Part shown: in pieces, positions 43,749 through 51,919 of the stretch | Layout: every line of letters begins with the position of its first letter | Position numbering within the stretch: the first letter of the stretch is position 1 | Source of the DNA: a virus | IMG/VR virus record: IMGVR_UViG_3300036770_004723 | Location: 186,001-250,000 of that record | Length of the DNA stretch: 64,000 nt | Direction: 5' to 3' (one strand) | Notes under the pieces: model-generated | Told to the model about the DNA's origin: nothing | Database searches by the model: none | What the model saw: only the letters and a program-made list of their open reading frames with translations | Program-made: the position numbers and the translations under genes

Positions 43749-43901
43749 TTATTTAGGGTTTTCATTTGTTGCTTGCCTAATGCGATCTTGCATCTGCATT
43801 TGTATCTGAAAATCGAAACATGTCTTCAGTTCTTTGATCAGGCTATCTATAAGTTTCTGCCTGTAGTCTTTAAACTTATAAATGGTATGTGAATTCACCA
43901 T
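43749..43901 (-). CDS. 50-codon ORF filling a gap, overlapping the HAD gene end
   Basis: ATG 43901 opens a 50-codon frame (MVNSHTIYKFKDYRQKL... ending IRQATNENPK) and stops at 43749. It overlaps the HAD gene's last 26 bases and ends 20 bases before the next start. It fills a gap in an otherwise gap-free block, and its helical composition is normal. There is no clear RBS, so translational coupling is needed. Confidence 0.5.
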   Translation of the reverse strand: MVNSHTIYKFKDYRQKLIDSLIKELKTCFDFQIQMQMQDRIRQATNENPK

Positions 43902-44487
43902 TTAGAAAAGAATCAAAATCTTTCTGCACTTTTAACGCATTTAAACCATTTGCGAATGATGTATTTATTACTCCCAATATTTGGAAGATTTTTTCAAAGT
44001 CACAGTTACCTATTCCATACCGTCCATGCACATGGACAAAATTTAACTGAACATCATAGTAAGGCTTGTTCTTAAAGAATTTATGATCTAAGTGATGTTG
44101 GCTATTATAGTAATCTCCGTCGTCAACTACACACCAATAAACTGGATTATGTTCGACAACATAATCTAGTATGGCTTTACATCGCCCTTTCCATCCTCCG
44201 GTATCGGTCACTACATCTTCGATCTTTAATCCTGTTTCCTTGAATATGCGATCAAATAGAACTGAGTTCTTTTCATGTCTGTGTGAACTGAACCAACTGC
44301 TACAGCCAACAACTTTAATAGGTGCGCCTTTATTATGTGCATTGCGTAGTGATCTAGCCAAGTATTTAACTACATCGACATCGACAACATCACCAGGAAT
44401 AATTCCAACATTAACATTAGTGGCCATTCCATATTGCTTATTAAATACACCATCTATGTCAATAAACAATAATCTTAAGTTTTTCAT
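43876..44487 (-). CDS. HAD-superfamily hydrolase-like protein
   Basis: The 203-aa product has HAD motifs: FIDIDGV (D10, D12), GCSSWFSSHR (S63/S64), and VVDDGDYY (D122, D123). A conserved Lys (K100) between them would be motif III. HAD members dephosphorylate small molecules or nucleotides; the phage type may be a nucleotide phosphatase or PNKP-like 3' phosphatase. No kinase part is present. It is coupled by ATGA overlap to the gene upstream. Confidence 0.7.
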   Translation of the reverse strand: MKNLRLLFIDIDGVFNKQYGMATNVNVGIIPGDVVDVDVVKYLARSLRNAHNKGAPIKVVGCSSWFSSHRHEKNSVLFDRIFKETGLKIEDVVTDTGGWKGRCKAILDYVVEHNPVYWCVVDDGDYYNSQHHLDHKFFKNKPYYDVQLNFVHVHGRYGIGNCDFEKIFQILGVINTSFANGLNALKVQKDFDSFLNGEFTYHL

Positions 44488-44741
44488 TCAACTATCTCGG
44501 CTTTAATTGAAATATTATCTCCGAGTATAACGGTTTTGCCGTTATGGTGATGCGCTTCAACAGCCCTAGCACCATCAATATCAAAAACAATTTGAAGCCT
44601 ATGTTTTCCAGTCATAAACTTTTCTATTTGTTCAGGCTTTAATATGGTACTCATTTCAATTTTTGTACGTACTCGGTTAATTATTAAATGTCTAAATTCT
44701 TCTTCTACTTCTGTAATATAGTGAAAAGATTGCAATTCCAT
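44484..44741 (-). CDS. Hypothetical protein
   Basis: The 85-aa acidic protein has a good RBS (TAGGAG). Its C-terminal half has a small beta pattern (HRLQIVFDIDGARAVEAHHH). It is not recognised. It is coupled to the HAD gene. Confidence 0.6.
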   Translation of the reverse strand: MELQSFHYITEVEEEFRHLIINRVRTKIEMSTILKPEQIEKFMTGKHRLQIVFDIDGARAVEAHHHNGKTVILGDNISIKAEIVE

Positions 44742-44750
44742 AATAATCTC

Positions 44751-45086
44751 CTAAGTCATTTGAGCAAGACCTGATATATTAGGTTGTACTTCTTTTTTCT
44801 GCTCTGCAATAACGTGCTGATTTCGTGCTTGAGTTTCTGTATATATTAAAGGTCTTTCTTGATTTTCATTGTAACGTGTAGCCAGTTCACGTAAGTCAAG
44901 ACCGTAGTAATCTGCTACCAGCAAAGCATCCAGCTTTTCATTACCTACCAGTGCAATAAACTTATCACCGCCCGACCAAGCTATACGCACGGCAACTTTT
45001 TCAATTTGCGTCATACGAAAAAGCTGGTCTGTACGACGTTCAACTACTGTTGAGAAAACAATTTTTGGATCTAAGAAACTAAACAT
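44751..45086 (-). CDS. Hypothetical protein
   Basis: ATG 45086 (MFSFLDPKIVF) is preferred over the upstream GTG at 45098. The product (111 aa) is alpha/beta, with VAVRIAWSGGDKFIALVGNEK and a Gln-rich tail. No domain is known. Confidence 0.6.
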   Translation of the reverse strand: MFSFLDPKIVFSTVVERRTDQLFRMTQIEKVAVRIAWSGGDKFIALVGNEKLDALLVADYYGLDLRELATRYNENQERPLIYTETQARNQHVIAEQKKEVQPNISGLAQMT

Positions 45087-45130
45087 TTTGATTCTCACTT
45101 ATATTAGGTTATAGCATTCAAGTATAAACG

Positions 45131-46231
45131 CTATCTTTTAATCCAGTGCCAAACAGGTTCTACGAATATTCCGCTTTTATCACTTGCACTACCTACTCGT
45201 TTCGCCATTCTGTATCCAAAATGGTGGCCTTGCTTTGCACCTAATTTAATTAGGTATTCATTCATAGGATCGCACAATTTATTTACGGTGTGTCCAGAAT
45301 AAACGTCACTTATATTAACACATAAATGACCACCTACTTTAAGACTAGCATACGATTTTTCCACCAAAGGAATTAAAAACTTTTTTACCCAAGTACTGCA
45401 ATCTTTATAGCGCAAATAACTTTGGTCCTCGTCTTTACTATAACGTTCAATATTGAAATACGGAGGACTAGTAAAGGCGATATCAAAATGATTGGAAGGA
45501 AGATCTGCTTTTTCAAAACCACTAAAATAAATATTAGCTTTTTGATCCTGCCGTATATATCTACGTATTTGTTTTCTGTAGTTTTCGTGTAGATGAATGT
45601 TAGGATCGAAACCTACGTATTCAACTGCACTACTCGCTAAAAATCCTTCAAGCCTGTCACCCCAACCACTACACATGTCTAAAACAGAGCCTTCACGGGC
45701 ATAGCGATCATATAGTGCTTTAGCCGCACTTGGCCTGAATTGACTAGCTATGTATTTACGCATGGCGATACAACTGGATAATACTTTACTATCAACATGG
45801 CTGTTCTTAAGACTAAATATTGCTTTTAACATACTGGCACGAAATTTAGGTGTGTGCCAAACTCTCATAGGGCTTGGACTATTTACACTATCACAAAACA
45901 TTCGTGCCTGATGGTGGAAGTGGTTTGAAGCTGCATTGCCAACATTAGAGCTTTCTATATATCTGTCTGATAGTATAAACTTTTCACTTGGGTAGCGTGT
46001 AACAACTTGACCTAGTTTTAGAAGTTTTTTGGTATTCAAGTCCACTAATTGTTGGTGTGCATCATCTGCATCTTGAAGTGAGGGAGCTTTTAAAGGAAGT
46101 GCCAGATTATAACTATCAATTAAATCACTTATAAAAGTAATAGATCCTTCGACTCCGTACTTATCAACTAATCTAATTAAATTTTTGTGATCTATATTAA
46201 GTTCGCCGTCATTTATTTGATAATGCTTCAT
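45131..46231 (-). CDS. DNA methyltransferase (TSPPY type)
   Basis: The 366-aa protein has an AdoMet-binding motif VLDMCSGWGDR (183-193), GFDPN near 207-211 and catalytic TSPPYF (254-259), followed by LKVGGHLCVNISDVY. TSPPY is typical of N4-cytosine or N6-adenine amino-methyltransferases of the beta group. The N-terminal 170 residues are an unfamiliar helical domain that might recognise DNA. No restriction gene is adjacent. It probably protects phage DNA. Confidence 0.75.
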   Translation of the reverse strand: MKHYQINDGELNIDHKNLIRLVDKYGVEGSITFISDLIDSYNLALPLKAPSLQDADDAHQQLVDLNTKKLLKLGQVVTRYPSEKFILSDRYIESSNVGNAASNHFHHQARMFCDSVNSPSPMRVWHTPKFRASMLKAIFSLKNSHVDSKVLSSCIAMRKYIASQFRPSAAKALYDRYAREGSVLDMCSGWGDRLEGFLASSAVEYVGFDPNIHLHENYRKQIRRYIRQDQKANIYFSGFEKADLPSNHFDIAFTSPPYFNIERYSKDEDQSYLRYKDCSTWVKKFLIPLVEKSYASLKVGGHLCVNISDVYSGHTVNKLCDPMNEYLIKLGAKQGHHFGYRMAKRVGSASDKSGIFVEPVWHWIKR

Positions 46232-46296
46232 TATATTTTCTTATAGGATTCTCTTAACCTTAATTTACAGTTTAATCTGCTTTACCAATGGAAAAG

Positions 46297-46887
46297 CTAC
46301 CTGCCTTTAAATAGGTTAGAACTGACTTTATTTGAAATTTCTTCTACATCGATCTTTATGTAACCCATTACAAGGTCTTCTTGGTAGTCGTTTGCGAATT
46401 TACCTCCTATAACACTGATATTTTTTGCTAAGTATCCAGATACAGGCTTCAAAATATATTTCTCTCCCCAAAGATCTGGTATAAAAAACAAATAATGGCC
46501 TCTATCTAATTCAGACAAGTGTTTTCTGTTTAACCACTTTACTTCTGTACCTAATTCTTTAATACTAGGTAATGTTTCAATGATTACATCTATTTCTTTT
46601 ATTTTACTGTACTGAATACATACTTTAACCGAATATAATGTATTTAGATTTTTATTTTTATGTATTACACTAACAAACTCACTTAATTCTGTGAACAGTG
46701 TTTTATTAAATTCATAAGTGGAGACAGATTCGTATATTTCAAGTACACGACTCTTTATTTTTTCTATTAAATCTGTTTCAGGCATTTCTGAATAAATTTT
46801 ACACAGTTGGCCGTTTTCTAAAATCTTACCTTCACCGGTTAAACACTTAGGGACTATATTCATTTTAAAGGATTCTACTCGATACAT
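46297..46887 (-). CDS. Hypothetical protein
   Basis: The 196-aa mixed alpha/beta protein overlaps the previous gene by 13 bases. It has a YLAKNISVIGG segment and ends in NKVSSNLFKGR. An alternative ATG is at 46863. No family is recognised. Confidence 0.55.
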   Translation of the reverse strand: MYRVESFKMNIVPKCLTGEGKILENGQLCKIYSEMPETDLIEKIKSRVLEIYESVSTYEFNKTLFTELSEFVSVIHKNKNLNTLYSVKVCIQYSKIKEIDVIIETLPSIKELGTEVKWLNRKHLSELDRGHYLFFIPDLWGEKYILKPVSGYLAKNISVIGGKFANDYQEDLVMGYIKIDVEEISNKVSSNLFKGR

Positions 46888-47063
46888 TTTTCAAGATCCT
46901 TGATTGGTGTTGTGTGTCCGTAACATTTACGATAATTCTCTATTAAAAGAGCATCTAATTCTTTTCCCTTCTTTTCTTTTAGAAGAGTCGCGGCCTTACT
47001 CTCTGCCTGTAAAAAGATCTCACCTACTACACTATGGACATAACGGACAGTATTTTTATTCAT
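46875..47063 (-). CDS. Small hypothetical protein
   Basis: The 62-aa helical, basic product starts one base after the stop of the peptidase-like gene. It is probably translated with its neighbours. No domain is recognised. Confidence 0.55.
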   Translation of the reverse strand: MNKNTVRYVHSVVGEIFLQAESKAATLLKEKKGKELDALLIENYRKCYGHTTPIKDLEKCIE

Positions 47064-47480
47064 TTAAAGTACCTCGAACCATTTACATTGATCATAAGAA
47101 GTATCAGACATCTTGACCCATGAATAACCTAAATCAGTTAATTCTGACTTGGTTTTAATACTATTGAATCTATTGTCAAGTATATATGTACCTTTGTCCG
47201 TTTCTGTTGCTACCACACAATGCAATTCTTTTTCTTCGGTATGACAAATGATTAATCTAGAGGAATGTCCTTGATCGTGTATTAATTTGCGTAAAGCAAG
47301 TGCAAAGTCTTCACAGTCTCCGCTGAAAGATTGAGTTCCATCATAATCATCATCTGGCAGTACCCACTTTTCTAATATTCCATATTTTTCTACATCACAT
47401 ACATAAGTAAAGCCTTGTTTAACCTTACCGAACAGTTGAATTAACTCATGTTTAGCAATTGGCCTTTTTGTTTGTTCCAT
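47064..47480 (-). CDS. Transglutaminase-like cysteine peptidase fold (BTLCP-type)
   Basis: The 138-aa product has an arranged Cys-His-Asp set: C56 in FSGDCEDFALALRKL, H87 in ELHCVVA, D102 in YILDNRF. It matches the bacterial transglutaminase-like cysteine peptidase family (BTLCP), usually periplasmic. No signal peptide is visible, so a cytoplasmic role or release at lysis is open. It overlaps the small lipoprotein gene by 29 bases. Confidence 0.7.
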   Translation of the reverse strand: MEQTKRPIAKHELIQLFGKVKQGFTYVCDVEKYGILEKWVLPDDDYDGTQSFSGDCEDFALALRKLIHDQGHSSRLIICHTEEKELHCVVATETDKGTYILDNRFNSIKTKSELTDLGYSWVKMSDTSYDQCKWFEVL

Positions 47481-47631
47481 TTTTCTTGTTCTCTATCTCT
47501 ATTTGTTTTTTAAGTAAAGTACATCCAGCAGGTGAAACTACTTCTTTACCTGTTTTAAATTCATTATCGGGTGATGTACCTGAGGTTGTTGCACACCCAC
47601 ATAATAGTATACTAAATACAAATGTCTTCAT
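47452..47631 (-). CDS. Small lipoprotein (o-spanin-like candidate)
   Basis: The start is ATG 47631. The 59-aa product is a short signal followed by a lipobox: MKTFVFSILLCGCATTSG, with C13 preceded by Gly. The mature part is only about 46 residues. Together with the upstream 49-aa membrane protein it resembles the Rz/Rz1 spanin arrangement, with overlapping genes encoding an inner-membrane protein and an outer-membrane lipoprotein. The inner part is short for a spanin, so this remains a guess. Confidence 0.6.
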   Translation of the reverse strand: MKTFVFSILLCGCATTSGTSPDNEFKTGKEVVSPAGCTLLKKQIEIENKKNGTNKKANC

Positions 47632-47761
47632 CAATTAGATTCCAATTTTTACGGATTTCAGTGAAAAAAGTTTTTAGTATCTTTAGCAAGACAAAGAACA
47701 CTACAACACTTATTAAGATAATCACTATCTTACCTGTTGTTAATTCATTTAAATGGATCAT
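47612..47761 (-). CDS. 49-aa single-pass membrane protein
   Basis: The product is MIHLNELTTGKIVIILIS... with one membrane segment at about 11-28, then a basic and acidic cytoplasmic or periplasmic tail (FFTEIRKNWNLIDEDICI). It starts in ATGA overlap with the upstream gene and overlaps the lipoprotein gene by 20 bases, indicating coupling. It is probably an i-spanin- or holin-like protein. Confidence 0.6.
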   Translation of the reverse strand: MIHLNELTTGKIVIILISVVVFFVLLKILKTFFTEIRKNWNLIDEDICI

Positions 47762-48012
47762 GTTAATTCTACCACTACATTATTTATATCAACGTTCAGT
47801 GCTTTGGCTATAGTTTCAACCATCAAAGTTTTTGCTGCCTCATAGACATAAGGATTTAAATCTAGTTCATTGTTTTCCTGAACTTTTTCACGATATCCAT
47901 TATCGATCATTATGGATTTTACTCGTGATTTTTCAAAGCACACTTTTATTTTATGAGGTTCTGCTTCAATTTCTTCTGTTAAAAGAAGTTTTATACTAGC
48001 GTTATCTAACAT
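47758..48012 (-). CDS. Hypothetical acidic protein
   Basis: The 84-aa product has a good RBS (AAGGT). It has two helices and a beta end (NVVVELT). The stop overlaps the start of the 49-aa membrane protein. No domain is recognised. Confidence 0.55.
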   Translation of the reverse strand: MLDNASIKLLLTEEIEAEPHKIKVCFEKSRVKSIMIDNGYREKVQENNELDLNPYVYEAAKTLMVETIAKALNVDINNVVVELT

Positions 48013-48020
48013 ATTTTACC

Positions 48021-48230
48021 TTAAACTTTATTTAATACTGTTATATTGCTAAGGGCTAAGACTATTCCATTATCGAAGTCGTTAAACTCGCCAAAATCTT
48101 TAGCTTCACTTATTTTAGCTTGCAAAGATTCTATTGTTTCAGTTTTATCGTATAAAAGAGAAGTCATTGCGAAAGCAAAGCCATTACGTTCGTGCCTTTT
48201 CTTTCTTTTCTCTCGCCATTTACCGAACAT
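48021..48230 (-). CDS. Small basic hypothetical protein
   Basis: The 69-aa product begins with a Lys/Arg-rich segment (MFGKWREKRKKRHERNG) followed by a helical domain. The RBS is AGGAG. It overlaps the preceding C39-like gene end by 11 bases. The function is unknown. Confidence 0.55.
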   Translation of the reverse strand: MFGKWREKRKKRHERNGFAFAMTSLLYDKTETIESLQAKISEAKDFGEFNDFDNGIVLALSNITVLNKV

Positions 48231-48696
48231 TAATTTTCTCCTGATCTACATAAGATTGTTTAACATCTGACATTTTTACTCTTAGAGTTGGAGCATAACC
48301 TTTTATAAGTTCAGACATTTCATCTTCGCAATCTGGATCTAGTGTATACCAAAACTTATCGGCGCGTCCTTTGTTAGGATCTAGAACAACAAGCTTATCG
48401 TCTTTATCCAAATACATTATTACGCTGTGATTTCCTGCTACAGTATTTAATGAAGGCACTGTACATAAGTAAAAATATCCATCGTCAATATAATCAACTA
48501 TTGGATTAAGTAGCTCATGCTCGATACCTAAAGATTTTAAAAAAGTATGCTCATTTACCTTATAGCAATTCTTTTTAAAATCTTGATGAAAGACTTCAGT
48601 TATTTTATCAATGTGAATGCCTGTAAGCATGGATAAACTGGCAGACACACAGTTATCACTTAAAGTTTGAATAACGTGTTTTATACGGAAGTCCAT
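48220..48696 (-). CDS. C39-like papain-fold cysteine peptidase
   Basis: The 158-aa product carries C16 in SDNCVSASLSMLTG, H90 in GNHSVIMY, and D106 in VVLDPN. Together these resemble C39-like peptidases, which normally cleave double-glycine leaders but in phages appear as small standalone proteins. There is no ABC transporter. Its target may be a host or phage protein. The RBS is weak. Confidence 0.6.
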   Translation of the reverse strand: MDFRIKHVIQTLSDNCVSASLSMLTGIHIDKITEVFHQDFKKNCYKVNEHTFLKSLGIEHELLNPIVDYIDDGYFYLCTVPSLNTVAGNHSVIMYLDKDDKLVVLDPNKGRADKFWYTLDPDCEDEMSELIKGYAPTLRVKMSDVKQSYVDQEKINVR

Positions 48697-48700
48697 AAAA

Positions 48701-49147
48701 TTAAATCCATTTTTCTTCTGTTATAGAATAGGCGAGTACATTACTGCCTGTACAGATGTCTCGGGTTGCCGTATATTTTATGGCCTCAATGGCGTTCTTG
48801 CCGTGATCTAATGCAGCTAGTGCAAAATGTTCTCCTGAACCTAAAGTTACACTGCAAGCTAACTTACAGCCATACGGCTGATTTTTGTCTGATGTTCTAT
48901 GGTAGACTTCTTTGGTTTTCTTATCAAAGTATAATGCAGCACATTCAATAGAGGATTCAACTTGTTCACCATTAAAAATCTGCACCAACTTATTATAGTC
49001 AGCTAATTTACCACAAAAGAACCATATACCGTCTTGTGTTTCCACAAATTTGTCCACAGACTCGTCTGTTAGAATTACAGTTTCTAATAGTACTCTTTGA
49101 TCCACTGCTAATATTTTTGATTTATGATCATACACAACAGTTGTCAT
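48701..49147 (-). CDS. Proteasome/HslV-like Ntn hydrolase
   Basis: The 148-aa product begins MTTVVYDHKSKILAVDQR, where T2 would become the N-terminal nucleophile after Met removal. The later GSGEHFALAALDHGKNAIEAI pattern is typical of the beta-subunit fold. HslV and proteasome beta subunits degrade unfolded proteins as rings. Phage copies lack the regulatory ATPase in the window, so the activity may be self- or host-directed. It has a good RBS (AAAGGT). Confidence 0.65.
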   Translation of the reverse strand: MTTVVYDHKSKILAVDQRVLLETVILTDESVDKFVETQDGIWFFCGKLADYNKLVQIFNGEQVESSIECAALYFDKKTKEVYHRTSDKNQPYGCKLACSVTLGSGEHFALAALDHGKNAIEAIKYTATRDICTGSNVLAYSITEEKWI

Positions 49148-49159
49148 CTTATTTACCTT

Positions 49160-50032
49160 TTAGTAGTTCTTTACAATTACTTCAACAGTGTTATTGAGTT
49201 TGTTGTCTACAGCACGGTTAAGAGTGTAGGCTTCACCTTTTGTTCTGAATTCTGGATAAATAACTTTATATTGCTTCATCCACTTAGCCAGTTCTTTATT
49301 TTTGTGCCCACGGTGTTGAACACAATTACTTAGGATCCATCGAATACCTAAACCGTCTAGATAATCCAACATACTAAACAACTTTAGATCGTTATCTTTA
49401 TTCCAATTGCCTTCATAGACATTATCGCCGCTAGCAGAATACGGAGGATCGAAATAAAAAACGTGATTTTTGTCAATTTTCTTAATTGCCTTCTTAACAT
49501 ACTGAAGGTAACAAAGATTATGTAATTTTATATTCTGCAAACGATTCCATATCTCTGTAATATGGGCATCACGCGAATTAGATGGATTTGACGTCCTGAA
49601 TCCGAAAGGTAAATTAAACTCACCTTCTGCATTAAATCTGATTAAACTGCTAAAGCTATGTTTACTTAATACCCAAAGTCGATCAGGTGTCATGTTTTTG
49701 TTACATCGTTGGCGGTAACGATAATAAGCATCTTCATCTTGTGCTTCACGACCTAGCTTGTTTCTCTTTATCTCTGTATTTAAAAGCTTAATAAGCTTGT
49801 CTGATTCAGATGTAGTTTTAATGAATTCCATTATACTAAATACATTTTTATCGTATTCATTGTAATGTACTTTCTTACCTTGACCTAAAGCATTAAGTGC
49901 TATTACTCCAGAACCTCCAAACACATCATGCAAAACTTTATATTCACCTAATAGACTTTTAATCTGATCAACTAGCTTAAACTTGCTTCCTTGATATGCT
50001 ATAGGTCCACGAATTATTTTAAAAGCGTCCAT
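49160..50032 (-). CDS. Dam-type DNA adenine methyltransferase
   Basis: The 290-aa product has the D12-class motifs: GPIAYQGSK (AdoMet region), DVFGGSG (36-42), and catalytic DPPYSASG (195-202) with later SNCVQHRG. It should methylate adenine, most likely in GATC like other Dam enzymes, protecting phage DNA from restriction or changing transcription. It is the second methyltransferase in the block and has a strong RBS (AAGG). Confidence 0.85.
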   Translation of the reverse strand: MDAFKIIRGPIAYQGSKFKLVDQIKSLLGEYKVLHDVFGGSGVIALNALGQGKKVHYNEYDKNVFSIMEFIKTTSESDKLIKLLNTEIKRNKLGREAQDEDAYYRYRQRCNKNMTPDRLWVLSKHSFSSLIRFNAEGEFNLPFGFRTSNPSNSRDAHITEIWNRLQNIKLHNLCYLQYVKKAIKKIDKNHVFYFDPPYSASGDNVYEGNWNKDNDLKLFSMLDYLDGLGIRWILSNCVQHRGHKNKELAKWMKQYKVIYPEFRTKGEAYTLNRAVDNKLNNTVEVIVKNY

Positions 50033-50076
50033 CGGTTAAAACCTTAAACAGTTATTTTATGTTCTTTTAAATTAGG

Positions 50077-50124
50077 TTTATTAGAACCTTACGGTACAAT
50101 GTTTACTATTTAGTTTCTAATAAA
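50077..50124. repeat. 10-bp inverted repeat in an intergenic gap
   Basis: Arms TTTATTAGAA (50077-50086) and TTCTAATAAA (50115-50124) flank 28 bases between the micro-ORF and the Dam gene. It could be an operator or mRNA hairpin that controls the Dam gene downstream. Confidence 0.35.
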
Positions 50125-50133
50125 TTAAAATAT

Positions 50134-50223
50134 CTACACGGTCAAACCTAATACAATAAACATAATTCCTACAATTAGAATAGCTAAAACTTTAATATAC
50201 GGATATTTAGATTGATTATCCAC
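50134..50223 (-). CDS. 29-aa membrane micro-protein, GTG start
   Basis: GTG at 50223 is preceded by GAGG with 5-base spacing. The product is a single hydrophobic helix (YIKVLAILIVGIMFIVLGL) with a polar start (MDNQSKYP). It fills a gap of about 260 bases between genes. The size and features match single-span micro-proteins, and the clean RBS makes it likely to be translated. The function is unknown, possibly a regulator of membrane proteins. Confidence 0.6.
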   Translation of the reverse strand: MDNQSKYPYIKVLAILIVGIMFIVLGLTV

Positions 50224-50298
50224 TGGAACCTCATATTGCTTTATATGAAAATTTAAGCATCTGGAGAACTGATACCTATTAATTTATTTTACTTCAGA

Positions 50299-50787
50299 TT
50301 ATTTATTTCCAGACCAATCATCTAAGCCTACAGTAATTGTATTGCCTTTTAAGGAAAGGTGACTGTCGCTCAATGGTTGAAATTCAATTTCGTATTCTAG
50401 CAGGTCTGATTTTGTAACCTCATACTTTGCACCAATAGAAAAAGTTTTAAATTTACCGTGAACAATACTGTCCAATAAGGCAGAAGCTTGCAAAACATTT
50501 ACACTAGGTAGCCAGAAAACTTGAATACGGTTTTTATCGACCTTACCAATCTTTACGAATACGCGACGCCAATATTGATCCATGTAACTTGATCTGTCTT
50601 TTCTCCATTTAGATTTACGTACAGAAATGCCGAATGTTCTGTAAACAAGAATTACAACCCTATCGTTAGTATCAAGTGCTTTCTTTAAAGCACTTGGATC
50701 AGGCAAACCACAAAATGATACGGTCTTTGGCATTGGTACAGAATCTAATTGATTCTTCCAATTGCGGATAGCAGTATTAATCGACAT
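50299..50787 (-). CDS. Hypothetical protein, paralogue of the gene at 53357
   Basis: The 162-aa product shares a long core with the 128-aa gene at 53357: SFCGLPDPSALKKAL, then VVILVYRTFG, then RKSKWRKDRSS, then QYWRRVFVKIGKVDKNRI. This copy has an extra 60-residue C-terminal part. The core is basic and could bind nucleic acid. No family name is known to me. Confidence 0.65.
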   Translation of the reverse strand: MSINTAIRNWKNQLDSVPMPKTVSFCGLPDPSALKKALDTNDRVVILVYRTFGISVRKSKWRKDRSSYMDQYWRRVFVKIGKVDKNRIQVFWLPSVNVLQASALLDSIVHGKFKTFSIGAKYEVTKSDLLEYEIEFQPLSDSHLSLKGNTITVGLDDWSGNK

Positions 50788-51201
50788 TTAGTTCTCCAAA
50801 TAAAGTTTAACATTAAGGAGGTAGTGCATTTTATGTTTGATAGTTACCTGTGTAAATCGAACAGTTTTACGATTTAATTTGACTTGAAGTTTTAATTGTT
50901 TAGCTAGCTGTTTGCTTGCATGATCCAAACTTAAATGTTCAGCACTGGCCGTATAAACTTTTTTACCTTTAGGTGCTTTTACATCTAACCCGCCATTTTT
51001 ACAACCAAGCAAAATACACAGTGCATTAGTTAAATGTTGCACTGTCTTTTCTGAACTATGTACCAAGTTACTTGCGTTAAAAGTGCGTAGAGGATCTGCA
51101 AAGTTATTGAATACACTCTCAAATTCGTTTTCGTTTTTAACTTCAATAATGGCCTGAGACTCATTATCAATGGTTACAGGAATTTTATTAGATTTCTTCA
51201 T
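50788..51201 (-). CDS. Hypothetical protein
   Basis: The 137-aa product overlaps the upstream gene by four bases. It is alpha/beta with basic C-terminal strands (KLQVKLNRKTVRFTQVTIKHK). It is not recognised. Confidence 0.55.
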   Translation of the reverse strand: MKKSNKIPVTIDNESQAIIEVKNENEFESVFNNFADPLRTFNASNLVHSSEKTVQHLTNALCILLGCKNGGLDVKAPKGKKVYTASAEHLSLDHASKQLAKQLKLQVKLNRKTVRFTQVTIKHKMHYLLNVKLYLEN

Positions 51202-51917
51202 TTAATTTTGATTCCATTCGATTTCCTACGTGACAATATGTTGTAAGCTGCTTGCGCGGCCTGTTCAATTTCTTTTGCTACAGTGTGTCCACCTACCGCA
51301 GTAGCATAAACATTTTGACCTGCATATACCAGTACGTCCAATACTTCTATAGGAACTAATTCGTATCCTTTTGGAATTAAACCACTGGCACGTAAGGCTG
51401 AAGGACTGTAACCTATACTTCGCAGTGGATGATTGACGCTCTTGTAATCTGCACGTTCAACACGAGTAAACTTGTACTGTTTACGTAAACGTTCTTCTTC
51501 ATCTGCAATTCGTTTGCGTTGTGCCTGATCAGTAAGCTTTGCGTAAATTGATTCAAACTCAGCGGCCCTTCCATACACAAGACCTAGTACATCGCGTAAA
51601 GCACCTTCAGTAACATTCAAGTAAATTGAATCTTGAATTTGATCTATGTGACTGCAATTGAAATCCATAAATGGCATACGTAGTAAAGGAAATTCGTATG
51701 CGGCTTGCCTAAGTACATCAAACCAAATTTCTTCTATCTGCGCTTTTAGACTTACAGTTATAGCTTCGTGCATTAAAGAAGCAGTACGTTTGGTTATATT
51801 TGATGATACAAACATTACGATTGCCGATTGTTCTTTATACGCATTAATAACAACAAGATCGTCTTCGGTAGCCAGTTCAATATCTGAATTACATATTAAC
51901 TTCGGTTTACTGAACAT
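51198..51917 (-). CDS. Hypothetical protein
   Basis: The 239-aa product has an N-terminal alpha/beta region (DDLVVINAYKEQSAIVMFVSS), an EERLRKQYKFTRVERAD helix, and a C-terminal segment with AAQAAYNILSRR. The RBS is CGGAG. No domain is recognised. Confidence 0.6.
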   Translation of the reverse strand: MFSKPKLICNSDIELATEDDLVVINAYKEQSAIVMFVSSNITKRTASLMHEAITVSLKAQIEEIWFDVLRQAAYEFPLLRMPFMDFNCSHIDQIQDSIYLNVTEGALRDVLGLVYGRAAEFESIYAKLTDQAQRKRIADEEERLRKQYKFTRVERADYKSVNHPLRSIGYSPSALRASGLIPKGYELVPIEVLDVLVYAGQNVYATAVGGHTVAKEIEQAAQAAYNILSRRKSNGIKIK

Positions 51918-51919
51918 AC

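Noticed and set aside
47622-47813. 63-codon + strand ORF near the spanin-like pair
   Set aside because: It is antisense to the 49-aa membrane gene, which has an ATGA overlap and a better context; the + ORF has no RBS.
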